Position numbers and translations under genes: made by a program
Notes under the pieces: generated by a model
Database searches by the model: none
Told to the model about the DNA's origin: nothing
What the model saw: the letters and a program-made list of their open reading frames with translations, nothing else
Part shown: one piece after another, positions 6,321-13,665 of the stretch
Layout: the number at the start of each line of letters is the position of its first letter
Position numbering within the stretch: position 1 is the first letter of the stretch
Source of the DNA: Acidimicrobiaceae bacterium
GTDB taxonomy: Bacteria > Actinomycetota > Acidimicrobiia > Acidimicrobiales > Salinilacustritrichaceae
Reading direction: 5' to 3'
Assembly: GCA_003476595.1 (NCBI GenBank)
Contig: DMTU01000149.1
Coordinates: 1,570 to 22,100 of the forward strand
Length of the DNA stretch: 20,531 nucleotides

Positions 6321-7466
6321 TCAGCCCCAGGACGACGAGTAGCCCGGGTCCTCCACGCCGGCGGCGTCGGCGAGCACCTCGAGGGGACGGAACGCGTCGA
6401 CCATCACCGCGATCTCGTTCGTGCCGTCGGCGGCGTCGGCCTTGTCCGAGGAGCCGGGCTGGGGACCGTGCACGAAGCCCGCGGGGTGCAACGAGATCGA
6501 TCCCCGCCCGATGCCCGAGCCGGACCGGCTCATGAAGTCGCCTTCGGCGTAGAAGAGGACCTCGTCGCTGTCGACGTTGTGGTGGTGGTAGGGCACCCGC
6601 ACGGCGTCGGGGTCGAAGTCGTAGGGGCGGGGGACGAACGAGCACACGACCGCGCCGGGCAGTGCCCAGGTCTGGTGCACGGGCGGTGGCTGGTGGATGC
6701 GGCCGACGATGGGCTCGAAGTCGTGGATGCTGAGGGCGTGGGGGTACACGCACCCGTCCCAGCCGGCGACGTCGAAGGGGTGCGTGGCGTGGCGGTACCG
6801 CATCCAGCCGCTGCGGGTCCGCACGAGCACGGGGACATCGGCCTCGTCGACCCGCATCGGGCGATCGGGGCCGCGCAGGTCGCGCTCGGAGAACGGTGCG
6901 CCCTCCAGCAGCTGGCCGTGGGGGGACAGGTACTTGTCCGGCACCCGGACGTGGCCGCTGGACTCCACGACGAGCGCGGCGACGAGGTCGCTGGACGGCA
7001 CCCATCGGTGGGTCGTGCCGGCCGGGACGACCACGTAGTCGCCCGCCCTGACGTCCATCGACCCGAACACCGACTCGAGCCGGGCCGAGCCCTCGTGGAG
7101 GTAGACGAGCTCGTCGCCCACGACCGAGCGGTACAGCGGCGACGGTGCCGACGTGCGGGCGTACGCGATGGTGACGTCGGCGTTGGCGAGCAGGCGCCGG
7201 CGGCCGGTGACGAGGTCCGCGTCCGTGGGCAGCTCGGTGGTGCGGAAGTGCCGGGGGCCGATGCCGCCACCCGGTCCGGTGTCGGGCGGGTCCACCGGTT
7301 CCACGCCGAGGATCGCCGACGGCGAGCAGCGGTGGTAGAGCAGCGCGGATTCGCGGGAGAACCCCTCGGTGCCCACCAGCTCCTCGAACAGGCGGTTGCC
7401 GTCCGCGTCGAAGGCCTTGGTGTGTCGCTTGCGGGGCACGGTGCCGACGGATCGGTAGTGGGGCAT
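6321..7466 (-). CDS. hmgA: Homogentisate 1,2-dioxygenase
   Basis: A 381-residue cupin-fold iron dioxygenase that opens the ring of homogentisate to maleylacetoacetate, in the cytoplasm. Diagnostic segments are PYHHHNVDSDEVLFY (292-306), giving iron ligands His294-296 and Glu302, and LHPAGFVHGPQPG (326-338), giving His333. The last motif is nearly invariant in the family. An N-terminal cupin half contains GDELVYLHEGSARLESVFG (118-135). The protein is shorter than the roughly 430-445 residues of animal and proteobacterial enzymes, as I would expect of an actinobacterial-type member. The start ATG 7466 overlaps the stop of the fumarylacetoacetase gene (TGATG), so the two are translationally coupled. 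It is the last gene of the tyrosine-catabolic operon. Confidence 0.93.
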   Translation of the reverse strand: MPHYRSVGTVPRKRHTKAFDADGNRLFEELVGTEGFSRESALLYHRCSPSAILGVEPVDPPDTGPGGGIGPRHFRTTELPTDADLVTGRRRLLANADVTIAYARTSAPSPLYRSVVGDELVYLHEGSARLESVFGSMDVRAGDYVVVPAGTTHRWVPSSDLVAALVVESSGHVRVPDKYLSPHGQLLEGAPFSERDLRGPDRPMRVDEADVPVLVRTRSGWMRYRHATHPFDVAGWDGCVYPHALSIHDFEPIVGRIHQPPPVHQTWALPGAVVCSFVPRPYDFDPDAVRVPYHHHNVDSDEVLFYAEGDFMSRSGSGIGRGSISLHPAGFVHGPQPGSSDKADAADGTNEIAVMVDAFRPLEVLADAAGVEDPGYSSSWG

Positions 7467-8584
7467 CAGCGGACCTCCTGGGCAGCTGCGATGGTGCCGG
7501 TGACCTCGGCGAGGTGGGCGACGCCATCGCCGCTGCGCCAGCTGCCGGACAGGGTGACGGTGTCGCCGTCCTCCAGCCAGGCGCGGGTGGTGCCGTCGTC
7601 GAGGGTGATGGGTGCTGCGCCGTTCCGGGCCGCCTCGATGAGCGAGCCCTCCTCGCCGGGACCGGGACCCGAGATGGTGCCGGAGGCGAACAGGTCGCCG
7701 GCGCGGAGCCCGGCGCCGTTGGCGGTGAGGTGGGCCAGCTGCTGGGCGAAGGTCCACCACAGGTGGCAGGTGTTGGTCCGCCCGACCTCGGTGCCGTTCA
7801 GGGACCAGGCGACCTCGAGGTCGAGGCCCCAGTCCTCGCCGGCGGCGAGCCCCGGCTCCGGGGCGGGGTCCTGCGCGGGTGGCCGCACGCGGGGCAGGGC
7901 GGCCAGCGGGGTCACCCATCCGGCGACGGAGGTTGCGAAGCTCTTCCCGGCGAAGGGGCCGAGCGGGCGGTACTCGAAGGCCTGGATGTCGCGAGCCGAC
8001 CAGTCATTGACCAGCGCCACGCCGAAGACGTGGTCGGCGGCGGCGTCAGGTGCGAGGACCTCACCCATCGGGACGCCCGTGCCGACGAGGAAGCCCAGCT
8101 CCAGCTCCAGGTCGAGGCGGGCGGAGGGCCGTCGCTCACCCGGCCCGACCAGGCCCACCGGGCGGCGGATCGGGGTACCGGACACGACCACCGAGCCGGC
8201 CCGGCCGTGGTACCCGATCGGCAGGTGGCGCCAGGCGTCGGGGAGGGCCTGCTCGCCCGGCCGCAGGATCCGTCCGAGGTTCGTCGCGTGGTGCTCGGAG
8301 GCGTAGAAGTCCACGTAGTCGCTGGGCACCACGGGGAGTCGGACCTCCAGGTCCGCGACGGGCACGGTGGGCGGTCCGGAGGACAGGTGCTCGCCGACGG
8401 CGCTGTGCACGTCCTCCCAGCCTTGTCGGCCGAGGGCGAGCAACGGGTGGAGGTCGTCCGCGTCCGCCACCTCGGCGGGCACGCCGGGGGCGCTGCGCAG
8501 GTCCACGGCGACGTCACCGACGCGTGCCGCGAGGTGCGCGGGCCCGCCGCCCGGTCCGGTGACGATGCCGTAGGCGTGGCGCAC
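7466..8584 (-). CDS. fahA: Fumarylacetoacetase
   Basis: A 372-residue enzyme that hydrolyses fumarylacetoacetate to fumarate and acetoacetate, the last step of tyrosine breakdown. The active-site residues known from the mouse enzyme fall at the same spacing: Asp92 and His99 in DFYASEHHATN, Glu160 and Glu162 in LDLELELGF, and Asp194 in VNDWSARDIQ. The signature LPIGYHGRAGSVVVSG is at 121-136. The N-terminal SH3-like domain (about 1-85) is shorter than in eukaryotes, accounting for a total below the usual 415-430. The start is GTG 8584; a GAGGGG Shine-Dalgarno lies just upstream and overlaps the stop codon of the dioxygenase gene 7 bases away, which fixes the start well. Confidence 0.95.
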   Translation of the reverse strand: MRHAYGIVTGPGGGPAHLAARVGDVAVDLRSAPGVPAEVADADDLHPLLALGRQGWEDVHSAVGEHLSSGPPTVPVADLEVRLPVVPSDYVDFYASEHHATNLGRILRPGEQALPDAWRHLPIGYHGRAGSVVVSGTPIRRPVGLVGPGERRPSARLDLELELGFLVGTGVPMGEVLAPDAAADHVFGVALVNDWSARDIQAFEYRPLGPFAGKSFATSVAGWVTPLAALPRVRPPAQDPAPEPGLAAGEDWGLDLEVAWSLNGTEVGRTNTCHLWWTFAQQLAHLTANGAGLRAGDLFASGTISGPGPGEEGSLIEAARNGAAPITLDDGTTRAWLEDGDTVTLSGSWRSGDGVAHLAEVTGTIAAAQEVR

Positions 8585-8591
8585 GGGCCCC

Positions 8592-9728
8592 TCAGAGGTT
8601 GCCGCGGCGGGCCTGGTCGCGCTCGATGGCCTCGAAGAGGGCCTTGAAGTTGCCCTCGCCGAAGCCCTTCGCCCCGTGTCGCTCGATGATCTCGAAGAAC
8701 ACCGTCGGCCGGTCGGTGACGGTCTCGGTGAAGATCTGCAGGAGGTAGCCGTCGTGGTCCCGGTCGGCGAGGATCGACAGCCGCTGGAGCTCGGCCCAGG
8801 GGAGGTCGAAGTCGGCCAGGCGCTCCTTGGCCTCGGCGTAGTAGGTGTCGGGCACCTCCATGAACCGCACGCCCCGCTGGCGCAGGGCGTCGACCGTGGC
8901 GACGATGTCGTCGGTGCGCATGGCGATGTGCTGCACGCCGGGACCGTCGTAGCACTCCAGGTACTCCTGGATCTGGCTCTTCTTGAGCCCGTCGGCCGGC
9001 TCGTTGATCGGCATGACGATCTTGGAGCCGTCCCACACCACCGTGGACATGAGCGCGGAGTACTCGGTGGCGATCTGGTCGTCGTCGAAGTGGACGAGCT
9101 GCTCGAAGCCCAGCACCCGGGCGTAGAAGTCGACCCACTCGTCGAGGCTGCCCTGCTCGACGTTGCCCACCACGTGGTCGAGGCCCCGGAGGCCGACGTC
9201 GGGGCCGACCGGCACGGGCGGGAGGCGCTCGTCGTGGAAGCCGGGCTCGAGGCGGTGGGCCTGCTCGCCGGCGTAGCGCTGGCGGTCGACGAAGGTGTGC
9301 ACGGTGTCGCCGTAGGTGGCGATCTGGGCGAGGCGGAGCGTGCCGAGCTCGTCGGTCTCGTCCCACGGCTCGCGCACGGGGCGCGCCCCCCGCTCGACCG
9401 CGGCGCCGAAGGTGGCGTCGACGTCGTCGACGATCCACGCCAGGTCGTGCACCCCGTCGCCGTGGTGGCGGACGTGGTCGGCGATGGGGGAGTCGGCCTG
9501 GAGGGCGCCGGTGACGACGAAGCGGATGTCGCCCTGCTCGAGGACGTAGCTGACCCGGTCGGGCACGCTGGACTCGGGGCCGGCGTAGCCGGTGCACTCG
9601 AAGCCGAAGGCGGACATGAGGAACCCCGCGGTGCTGCGGGCGTTGCCGACCCACCACTCGATGCAGTCCCAGCCCTGCAGGTGGGTGGCCGGGGCCTCGG
9701 TGCCCGCGGTGCGCTCGACGGTGGTCAT
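8592..9728 (-). CDS. hpd: 4-hydroxyphenylpyruvate dioxygenase
   Basis: A 378-residue Fe(II) dioxygenase that turns 4-hydroxyphenylpyruvate into homogentisate. It has the expected two vicinal-oxygen-chelate halves: an N-terminal one (about 18-150, LQGWDCIEWWVGNARSTAGF) and a catalytic one (about 180-350). The iron facial triad is visible as His185 in GLDHVVGNV, His267 in GPGVQHIAM and Glu346 in VFFEIIER. The C-terminal gate helix with GFGEGNFKALFEAIERDQ is intact. The ATG at 9728 overlaps the stop of the hydroxylase gene (ATGA), and CCGGAGGAA gives a strong Shine-Dalgarno about 8 bases upstream. The frame stays open upstream to 9878, but that part only antisenses the reading frame of its neighbour. 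Confidence 0.96.
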   Translation of the reverse strand: MTTVERTAGTEAPATHLQGWDCIEWWVGNARSTAGFLMSAFGFECTGYAGPESSVPDRVSYVLEQGDIRFVVTGALQADSPIADHVRHHGDGVHDLAWIVDDVDATFGAAVERGARPVREPWDETDELGTLRLAQIATYGDTVHTFVDRQRYAGEQAHRLEPGFHDERLPPVPVGPDVGLRGLDHVVGNVEQGSLDEWVDFYARVLGFEQLVHFDDDQIATEYSALMSTVVWDGSKIVMPINEPADGLKKSQIQEYLECYDGPGVQHIAMRTDDIVATVDALRQRGVRFMEVPDTYYAEAKERLADFDLPWAELQRLSILADRDHDGYLLQIFTETVTDRPTVFFEIIERHGAKGFGEGNFKALFEAIERDQARRGNL

Positions 9729-10567
9729 GCGTGGTTCCTCCGGTAGGTGTCGTCGTCGTAGGAGTCGAAGAAGGCGCCGAGGTCCTCGAGCACGGCGTCC
9801 ATGCTCTCGGCGGCGAACAGCACCGGCTGGTACTGGGTGATGTCGTAGGTGGTCGTGCCCATCGCCTGGATGTCCCACGGGCGGATCTCGGCGTCGCGGA
9901 AGACCTGGATCTCGCCGTAGGACGAGAGCAGCCCGGCGCCGTAGGCCCGGACCTCGTCGTCCTCGTGGAGCACGCCGAACTCGAGGGTGAACCAGAAGAC
10001 CCGGCTGAAGAAGTCGAGCGCCTCGTCCGAGGTGGCCCGCAGCGACGCCCGTCCGGCCTGCTCGTACAGGTCGGCCAGCCGGGGCGAGGCGAGCATCGTG
10101 GCGTGCCCGATGATCTCGTGGACGATGTCGGGCTCGGGTGTGTAGAACGGCACCGAGTGGTGGCGGATGTACTGCGTGGACAGGAACGTCCGGTCGGCCA
10201 GCGAGCCGTAGAACTCCCGGGTCGGGACCAGCCCGGGGACGGGCCGGATGCGGAAGTCCGACAGCTCACGGGTGCGGGCGTCCACCTCGTGCAGCTGGGG
10301 GACCCGGTCCTTCGGGAGGGCGAGGCGCTCGCTGCCGTCGCGCACCTCGGCACAGGCGAAGCGCTGGTGGAGCTGGGCCAGCTCGGCCGACACCGTGGCC
10401 CAGACCTGGTCCTCCTCGGCGGAGTAGTGGACCTCGGGGATCGGATCGCCCGGGCGGTACCGGCGACCGACCTCGGCGATGCGAGCGCGCCGGGCCAGGT
10501 AGTCCTCGTCGCTGACGCCGGGGTGGTCCGCCGGCAGCTCCATCGTGAGCTCGGCCATGCCCACCAT
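9725..10567 (-). CDS. phhA: Phenylalanine 4-monooxygenase (phenylalanine hydroxylase)
   Basis: A pterin-dependent, non-haem iron hydroxylase that makes tyrosine from phenylalanine. The catalytic signature PDIVHEIIGH supplies iron ligands His150 and His155, and FTLEFG supplies Glu196 (numbering from ATG 10567). Other conserved stretches are PVPGLVPTREFYGSLADRTFLSTQYIRH and the C-terminal GEIQVFRDAEIRPWD. With about 280 residues it has only the catalytic domain and no regulatory ACT domain, as in other bacteria. The frame is open to ATG 10624, but that extension is less GC-rich and looks like leader DNA; ATG 10567 or 10558 is preferred, without a decisive SD. No pterin-4a-carbinolamine dehydratase is in the window, so cofactor recycling is encoded elsewhere. 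Confidence 0.93.
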   Translation of the reverse strand: MVGMAELTMELPADHPGVSDEDYLARRARIAEVGRRYRPGDPIPEVHYSAEEDQVWATVSAELAQLHQRFACAEVRDGSERLALPKDRVPQLHEVDARTRELSDFRIRPVPGLVPTREFYGSLADRTFLSTQYIRHHSVPFYTPEPDIVHEIIGHATMLASPRLADLYEQAGRASLRATSDEALDFFSRVFWFTLEFGVLHEDDEVRAYGAGLLSSYGEIQVFRDAEIRPWDIQAMGTTTYDITQYQPVLFAAESMDAVLEDLGAFFDSYDDDTYRRNHA

Positions 10568-10640
10568 GGTGACGGACTTCACACCGTTTGCCAACCAGTA
10601 CGTCCAACGATCTGGCTCGGTCATGCGCGGAGTGCGCAGT

Positions 10641-10659
10641 CAACCGCGTCGAGCGGTTG
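10641..10659. promoter_or_regulatory. Perfect inverted repeat, candidate operator of the tyrosine operon
   Basis: CAACCGC at 10641-10647 and GCGGTTG at 10653-10659 form a perfect 7-base palindrome around a 5-base spacer. It lies in the 114-170 base gap between the amidase stop (10739) and phhA. On the - strand a TTGACT at 10642-10637 overlaps one arm and could be a -35 box, but I find no convincing -10. Position and symmetry suggest a dimeric regulator binding site (IclR, MarR, GntR or Lrp type). It could also act as an RNA hairpin or terminator for the amidase transcript, which comes from the same strand. Confidence 0.42.
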
Positions 10660-10738
10660 CAGATCGCCCGATCAAACGATGGACGTTCTGGGCCGCGGTG
10701 CACGCTTCGGATGCGTGGGGAGCCGCCCGGAACGGTGG

Positions 10739-12157
10739 TCAGACCCAGTCGAGCGGGGCCACGGTGTCGACCTCGAGCAGGTCCTCCAGGTGGGTGAGCA
10801 CGCGCAGGGCGACGACGTCGCCGAAGCGCGGCCCCACGACCTGCAGGCCGATCGGCATGCCGTCGTCGGTGTGGCCGACGCAGACCGTGCCGGCCGGGCT
10901 CCCGGTGAGGTTGAAGGGGTACGTGTACGACACCCACGACGTGGATGCCTCGCCGTCGATGGTGCCCTGCTCGCCGACCTTCCCGGTCTGGCCGGCGACG
11001 GTCGGGCACAGGAGCACGGCGCCGCGGTGCAGCACCTCGACCAGGCGGTGGTTGAGCCGGTGGCCGGCGTCCATCGCCTGCAGCACGTCCACGCCGCTCT
11101 GCCCGCCGACGAGGTCGAACATGGTGCGCAGGCCCGGCGTGATGGTGTCCCACTCCGGGGTGCCGCGCCGGTCGGCGACCGTGCGGAGGATGGCGGAGTA
11201 GGCGACGGCGGCCCAGACGAAGGCCGGGTCCTCGTCGAACACGCTCTCCACCTCGACCACCTCGGTGCCCTCGTCGGCGAGTCGGTCGACGGCGGCGCGG
11301 CAGGCGGCGGCGACCTCGGCGTCCACCAACCCGTAGCCGAGCGTCGGTGACCACACGACCCGGCGGGGCGGCAGGACCTCGTCGACCTGGGACCGCCACG
11401 ACGGTCCGTGGTGCGGCGGCAGGGTGTGCAGGTCGGTGGGGTCGAAACCGACGACGGCGTCGAGGGCCAGGGCGACGTCGCGTGCGGTGCGGGCCATCGG
11501 TCCTTTGCAGGACAGGTGCATCCAGCGGGGTGCGGTCGGTCCGCCACCGGGGACGCGCCCGAGGGACGTCTTCAGGCCGGTGAGGCCGTGGACCGCGCTC
11601 GGGATCCGGATCGAGCCGCCCCCGTCGGAGCCGGTGGCCAGGGGGACCATGCCCGACGCGATCGCCGCGCCGGACCCGCCCGACGAGCCGCCGGCGCTGC
11701 GCTCGGGGTTCCACGGGTTCACCGTGGCCGGGAAGATCTGGTTGGAGGTGTCGGCCTGCCACCCGAACTCGGGGGTGTTGGTCTTGCCGACCACGATGCA
11801 GCCGGCAGCGCGTAGGCGGGCCACGTGCTCGGAGTCCTGCTCCGCCGGCGGGTCGCCCGCATGGAGCGCCGAGCCGTTCGTGGTGGTGAACCCGGCGACG
11901 TCCTCGATGTCCTTCACTGCGAGCGGCACGCCGGCGAGGGGGCCGACCGCCTCGCCCGCTGCGATCCGCCGGTCGACCTCGTCGGCCTCCCGGAGCGCTC
12001 GCTCGGCGTCGACGGCCACGAAGGCGTGCACCGTCGGGTCGAGCGCCTCGATGGCGTCGAGCGCTCGCTGGACCTGTTCGCGCGCCCCGATCTCGCGGTC
12101 GGCCACCTGGGCCACCACCTGCTCGACGGTCGTCCCCCGGAACCCTGCTTCGGCCAT
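10739..12157 (-). CDS. Amidase signature family hydrolase
   Basis: A 472-residue amidase of the Ser-cisSer-Lys type. The triad fits by motif and spacing: Lys82 in AVKDIEDVAG, cis-Ser158 in the GGSSGGSGAAIASGM stretch, and nucleophile Ser182 in GSDGGGSIRIPS, exactly 24 residues after the cis-serine as in peptide amidase. The family hydrolyses carboxamides of many kinds or serves as GatA of the tRNA amidotransferase. No gatB or gatC is adjacent, so a stand-alone catabolic amidase is more likely; the substrate cannot be named. The ATG at 12157 has no Shine-Dalgarno but a TACCGT box 6 bases upstream. It lies upstream of, and on the same strand as, the tyrosine operon, with about 114-170 bases between them, and is divergent from the alpha/beta hydrolase. 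Confidence 0.92.
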   Translation of the reverse strand: MAEAGFRGTTVEQVVAQVADREIGAREQVQRALDAIEALDPTVHAFVAVDAERALREADEVDRRIAAGEAVGPLAGVPLAVKDIEDVAGFTTTNGSALHAGDPPAEQDSEHVARLRAAGCIVVGKTNTPEFGWQADTSNQIFPATVNPWNPERSAGGSSGGSGAAIASGMVPLATGSDGGGSIRIPSAVHGLTGLKTSLGRVPGGGPTAPRWMHLSCKGPMARTARDVALALDAVVGFDPTDLHTLPPHHGPSWRSQVDEVLPPRRVVWSPTLGYGLVDAEVAAACRAAVDRLADEGTEVVEVESVFDEDPAFVWAAVAYSAILRTVADRRGTPEWDTITPGLRTMFDLVGGQSGVDVLQAMDAGHRLNHRLVEVLHRGAVLLCPTVAGQTGKVGEQGTIDGEASTSWVSYTYPFNLTGSPAGTVCVGHTDDGMPIGLQVVGPRFGDVVALRVLTHLEDLLEVDTVAPLDWV

Positions 12158-12163
12158 GGGCGG

Positions 12164-12169
12164 ACGGTA
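12164..12169 (-). promoter_or_regulatory. Candidate -10 box, leaderless, for the amidase gene
   Basis: Read on the - strand this is TACCGT, a TANNNT match whose end lies 6 bases before the ATG at 12157. There is no Shine-Dalgarno, so the message would start at or beside the start codon. Confidence 0.42.
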
Positions 12170-12220
12170 GTGCGGTGCGCGCGCGGGTGGGCACGGGACA
12201 CGCCCTGGGTCGGAGGGTCG

Positions 12221-12226
12221 TACGCT
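12221..12226 (+). promoter_or_regulatory. Candidate -10 box, leaderless, for the alpha/beta hydrolase gene
   Basis: TACGCT is a TANNNT match ending 8 bases before ATG 12235. Together with the box at 12164-12169 it fills the 77-base divergent intergenic region with two back-to-back promoters. Confidence 0.45.
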
Positions 12227-12234
12227 CTCGCCCG

Positions 12235-13062
12235 ATGACCGATCTGCGCCTGGACGTCGGCACGGCCCGCCTCGCGGTCACCGAGCGGCCGGCCGTCGGG
12301 GCTCGCGCCGGGGACGTCGTGGCGCTCCACGCCGGGGTGTCGGACCGTCGGTCCTGGGGGTCGTCGAGCGCGGCATGGGCGGAACGGGGCTGGCGGGTCG
12401 TGACCTACGACCGTCGGGGCTTCGGCGACTCCGAGTGGGAGGCGGCCCCGCACGACCACGTCGCGGACCTGGTCGCCGTGCTCGACGATCGGGGCATCGA
12501 CCGAGCAGTGCTCGTGGGGTGCTCGGCAGGTGGTGCCGTGGCGCTCGATGCCGCGCTCGCCCACCCCGAACTGGTACGTGCCCTGGTGCTGGTCGGCAGC
12601 GCGGTGTCCGGCCAGACCGAGCTGCTGGGCGAGATGACCGCGGCCGAGCGGATGCTCGATGCCGCCATCTCCGAAGCCGAGGCCGCGGGCGACGTCGATC
12701 GGGTGAACGAGCTGGAGTGCCGCTACTGGCTCGACGGCCCCGGTGTGCAGCACCCCCGGGTGCAGGGCGACGCGAGGGCGCTGTTCCTGCAGATGAACGG
12801 GCGAGCGCTGCGCGCGCCGGCAGTCGGCGATCGGCGCACGCGCCCGCCGGCCTGGGACCGGCTCGGCACCCTCGACGTCCCGACGGCGGTCCTGGTCGGT
12901 GACCTCGATGAGAGCGACGCCGTCGCCGTGTCCCGCCGGATCGCCGACGAGGTCCCGGGCGCGACGCTGATGGAGCTGGCCGGGTCCGCGCACCTGCCGA
13001 TGCTCGACGATCCTCCGCGCTTCGCGACGGTCACCGGCGAGCTCCTCGCCGAGCTCCGCTGA
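12235..13062 (+). CDS. Alpha/beta hydrolase
   Basis: A 275-residue alpha/beta-hydrolase-fold enzyme, presumably an esterase or C-C/C-N hydrolase in the cytoplasm. The nucleophile elbow is GCSAGG with Ser97, the acid is probably in LVGDLDESD (Asp223 or Asp225), and the base is His253 in AGSAHLPMLDDP. The oxyanion-hole region is VVALHAGVSDRRSW (28-41), and TYDRRGFGDSE (57-67) is the usual strand-turn after it. A lid of about 70 residues lies between 125 and 205. No signal peptide is present. The frame is open back to 12175, but ATG 12235 begins at the first beta strand and carries a -10 box upstream. The substrate is unknown. Confidence 0.9.
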   Translation: MTDLRLDVGTARLAVTERPAVGARAGDVVALHAGVSDRRSWGSSSAAWAERGWRVVTYDRRGFGDSEWEAAPHDHVADLVAVLDDRGIDRAVLVGCSAGGAVALDAALAHPELVRALVLVGSAVSGQTELLGEMTAAERMLDAAISEAEAAGDVDRVNELECRYWLDGPGVQHPRVQGDARALFLQMNGRALRAPAVGDRRTRPPAWDRLGTLDVPTAVLVGDLDESDAVAVSRRIADEVPGATLMELAGSAHLPMLDDPPRFATVTGELLAELR

Positions 13063-13109
13063 GCAGCCGGCACCCGCCGGGTCGTTGCCGGTCCCGGCCG
13101 GCGGCCTGG

Positions 13110-13115
13110 CATGCT
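13110..13115 (+). promoter_or_regulatory. Candidate -10 box, leaderless, for the GNAT gene at 13122
   Basis: CATGCT is a five-of-six-like match to TANNNT (A at 2, T at 6) and ends 6 bases before the ATG. There is no Shine-Dalgarno in the 58-base gap after the hydrolase gene. Confidence 0.32.
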
Positions 13116-13121
13116 CCCGGC

Positions 13122-13628
13122 ATGGCCGAGTGGCGCATCCGTCCCCGCACCCCCGCCGACGACGACCGGGTCCGGGCGGTCAACGCCGCCAACGTCCCCG
13201 AGGTCGGGCCGCTCGACGAGGACCGCCTCGCCCTGTTCGCCGAGGCGGCCCCCCACTTCGACGTCGTCGAGGTCGACGGCGTGGTCGTGGGCCTGTTCGT
13301 GGGCCTCGTCGAGGGCATGCCGTACGCCAGCCCGAACTACCGCTGGTTCGTCGATCGCCACGAGCGCTTCGCCTACGTCGACCGCATCGCGCTCGAGCCC
13401 GAGGCGCGGGGCATCGGCGTGGCGGACGAGCTCTACGCCCGCTTCGAGGCGTGGGCCAGCGAGACCGGTCGACCGGTCGTCTGCGCCGAGGTCAACGTCG
13501 AGCCGCCCAACCCGCGGTCCATGCGGTTCCACGAGCGTCGCGGCTACGCCGCGGTGGGCGAGCTCGCCCCCTACGGCACCGACGAGCGGGTCGCCATGGT
13601 GGAGAAGCAGGTGCCGTCCGCCACCTGA
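13122..13628 (+). CDS. GNAT family N-acetyltransferase
   Basis: A 168-residue acetyltransferase. Motif A is VDRIALEPEARGIGVADELYARF (86-108), with the R-G-I-G-V-A pyrophosphate loop, and motif B is NPRSMRFHERRGYAAVGE, typical of amino-acid and protein acetyltransferases. An insertion with PYASPNYRWFVDRHERFAYV precedes motif A, resembling members in which an aromatic-rich loop shapes the acceptor site. The substrate is not predictable. It sits between the hydrolase and flavoprotein genes in the same direction, but gaps of 59 and 37 bases with promoter-like boxes suggest separate expression. Confidence 0.88.
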   Translation: MAEWRIRPRTPADDDRVRAVNAANVPEVGPLDEDRLALFAEAAPHFDVVEVDGVVVGLFVGLVEGMPYASPNYRWFVDRHERFAYVDRIALEPEARGIGVADELYARFEAWASETGRPVVCAEVNVEPPNPRSMRFHERRGYAAVGELAPYGTDERVAMVEKQVPSAT

Positions 13629-13653
13629 CTGTGGGAACGCCCCGGCGACCCGT

Positions 13654-13659
13654 GAGAAT
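13654..13659 (+). promoter_or_regulatory. Candidate -10 box, leaderless, for the flavoprotein reductase gene
   Basis: GAGAAT matches A at 2 and T at 6 of TANNNT and ends 6 bases before ATG 13666. It is the weakest of the set. Confidence 0.28.
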
Positions 13660-13665
13660 GGGCCG

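Noticed and set aside
5431..6342. A 303-residue + strand frame over the kinase and permease fragments
   Set aside because: It is antisense to the kinase and lies in a different frame from the permease motifs.
10739..12157. GatA subunit of aspartyl/glutamyl-tRNA amidotransferase
   Set aside because: There is no gatB or gatC beside it, and the sequence outside the amidase signature shows no GatA-specific feature I can recognise.
12158..12234. Hairpin or operator in the divergent amidase/hydrolase region
   Set aside because: I found no convincing symmetry beyond GC-rich chance matches; only the two -10-like boxes were kept.
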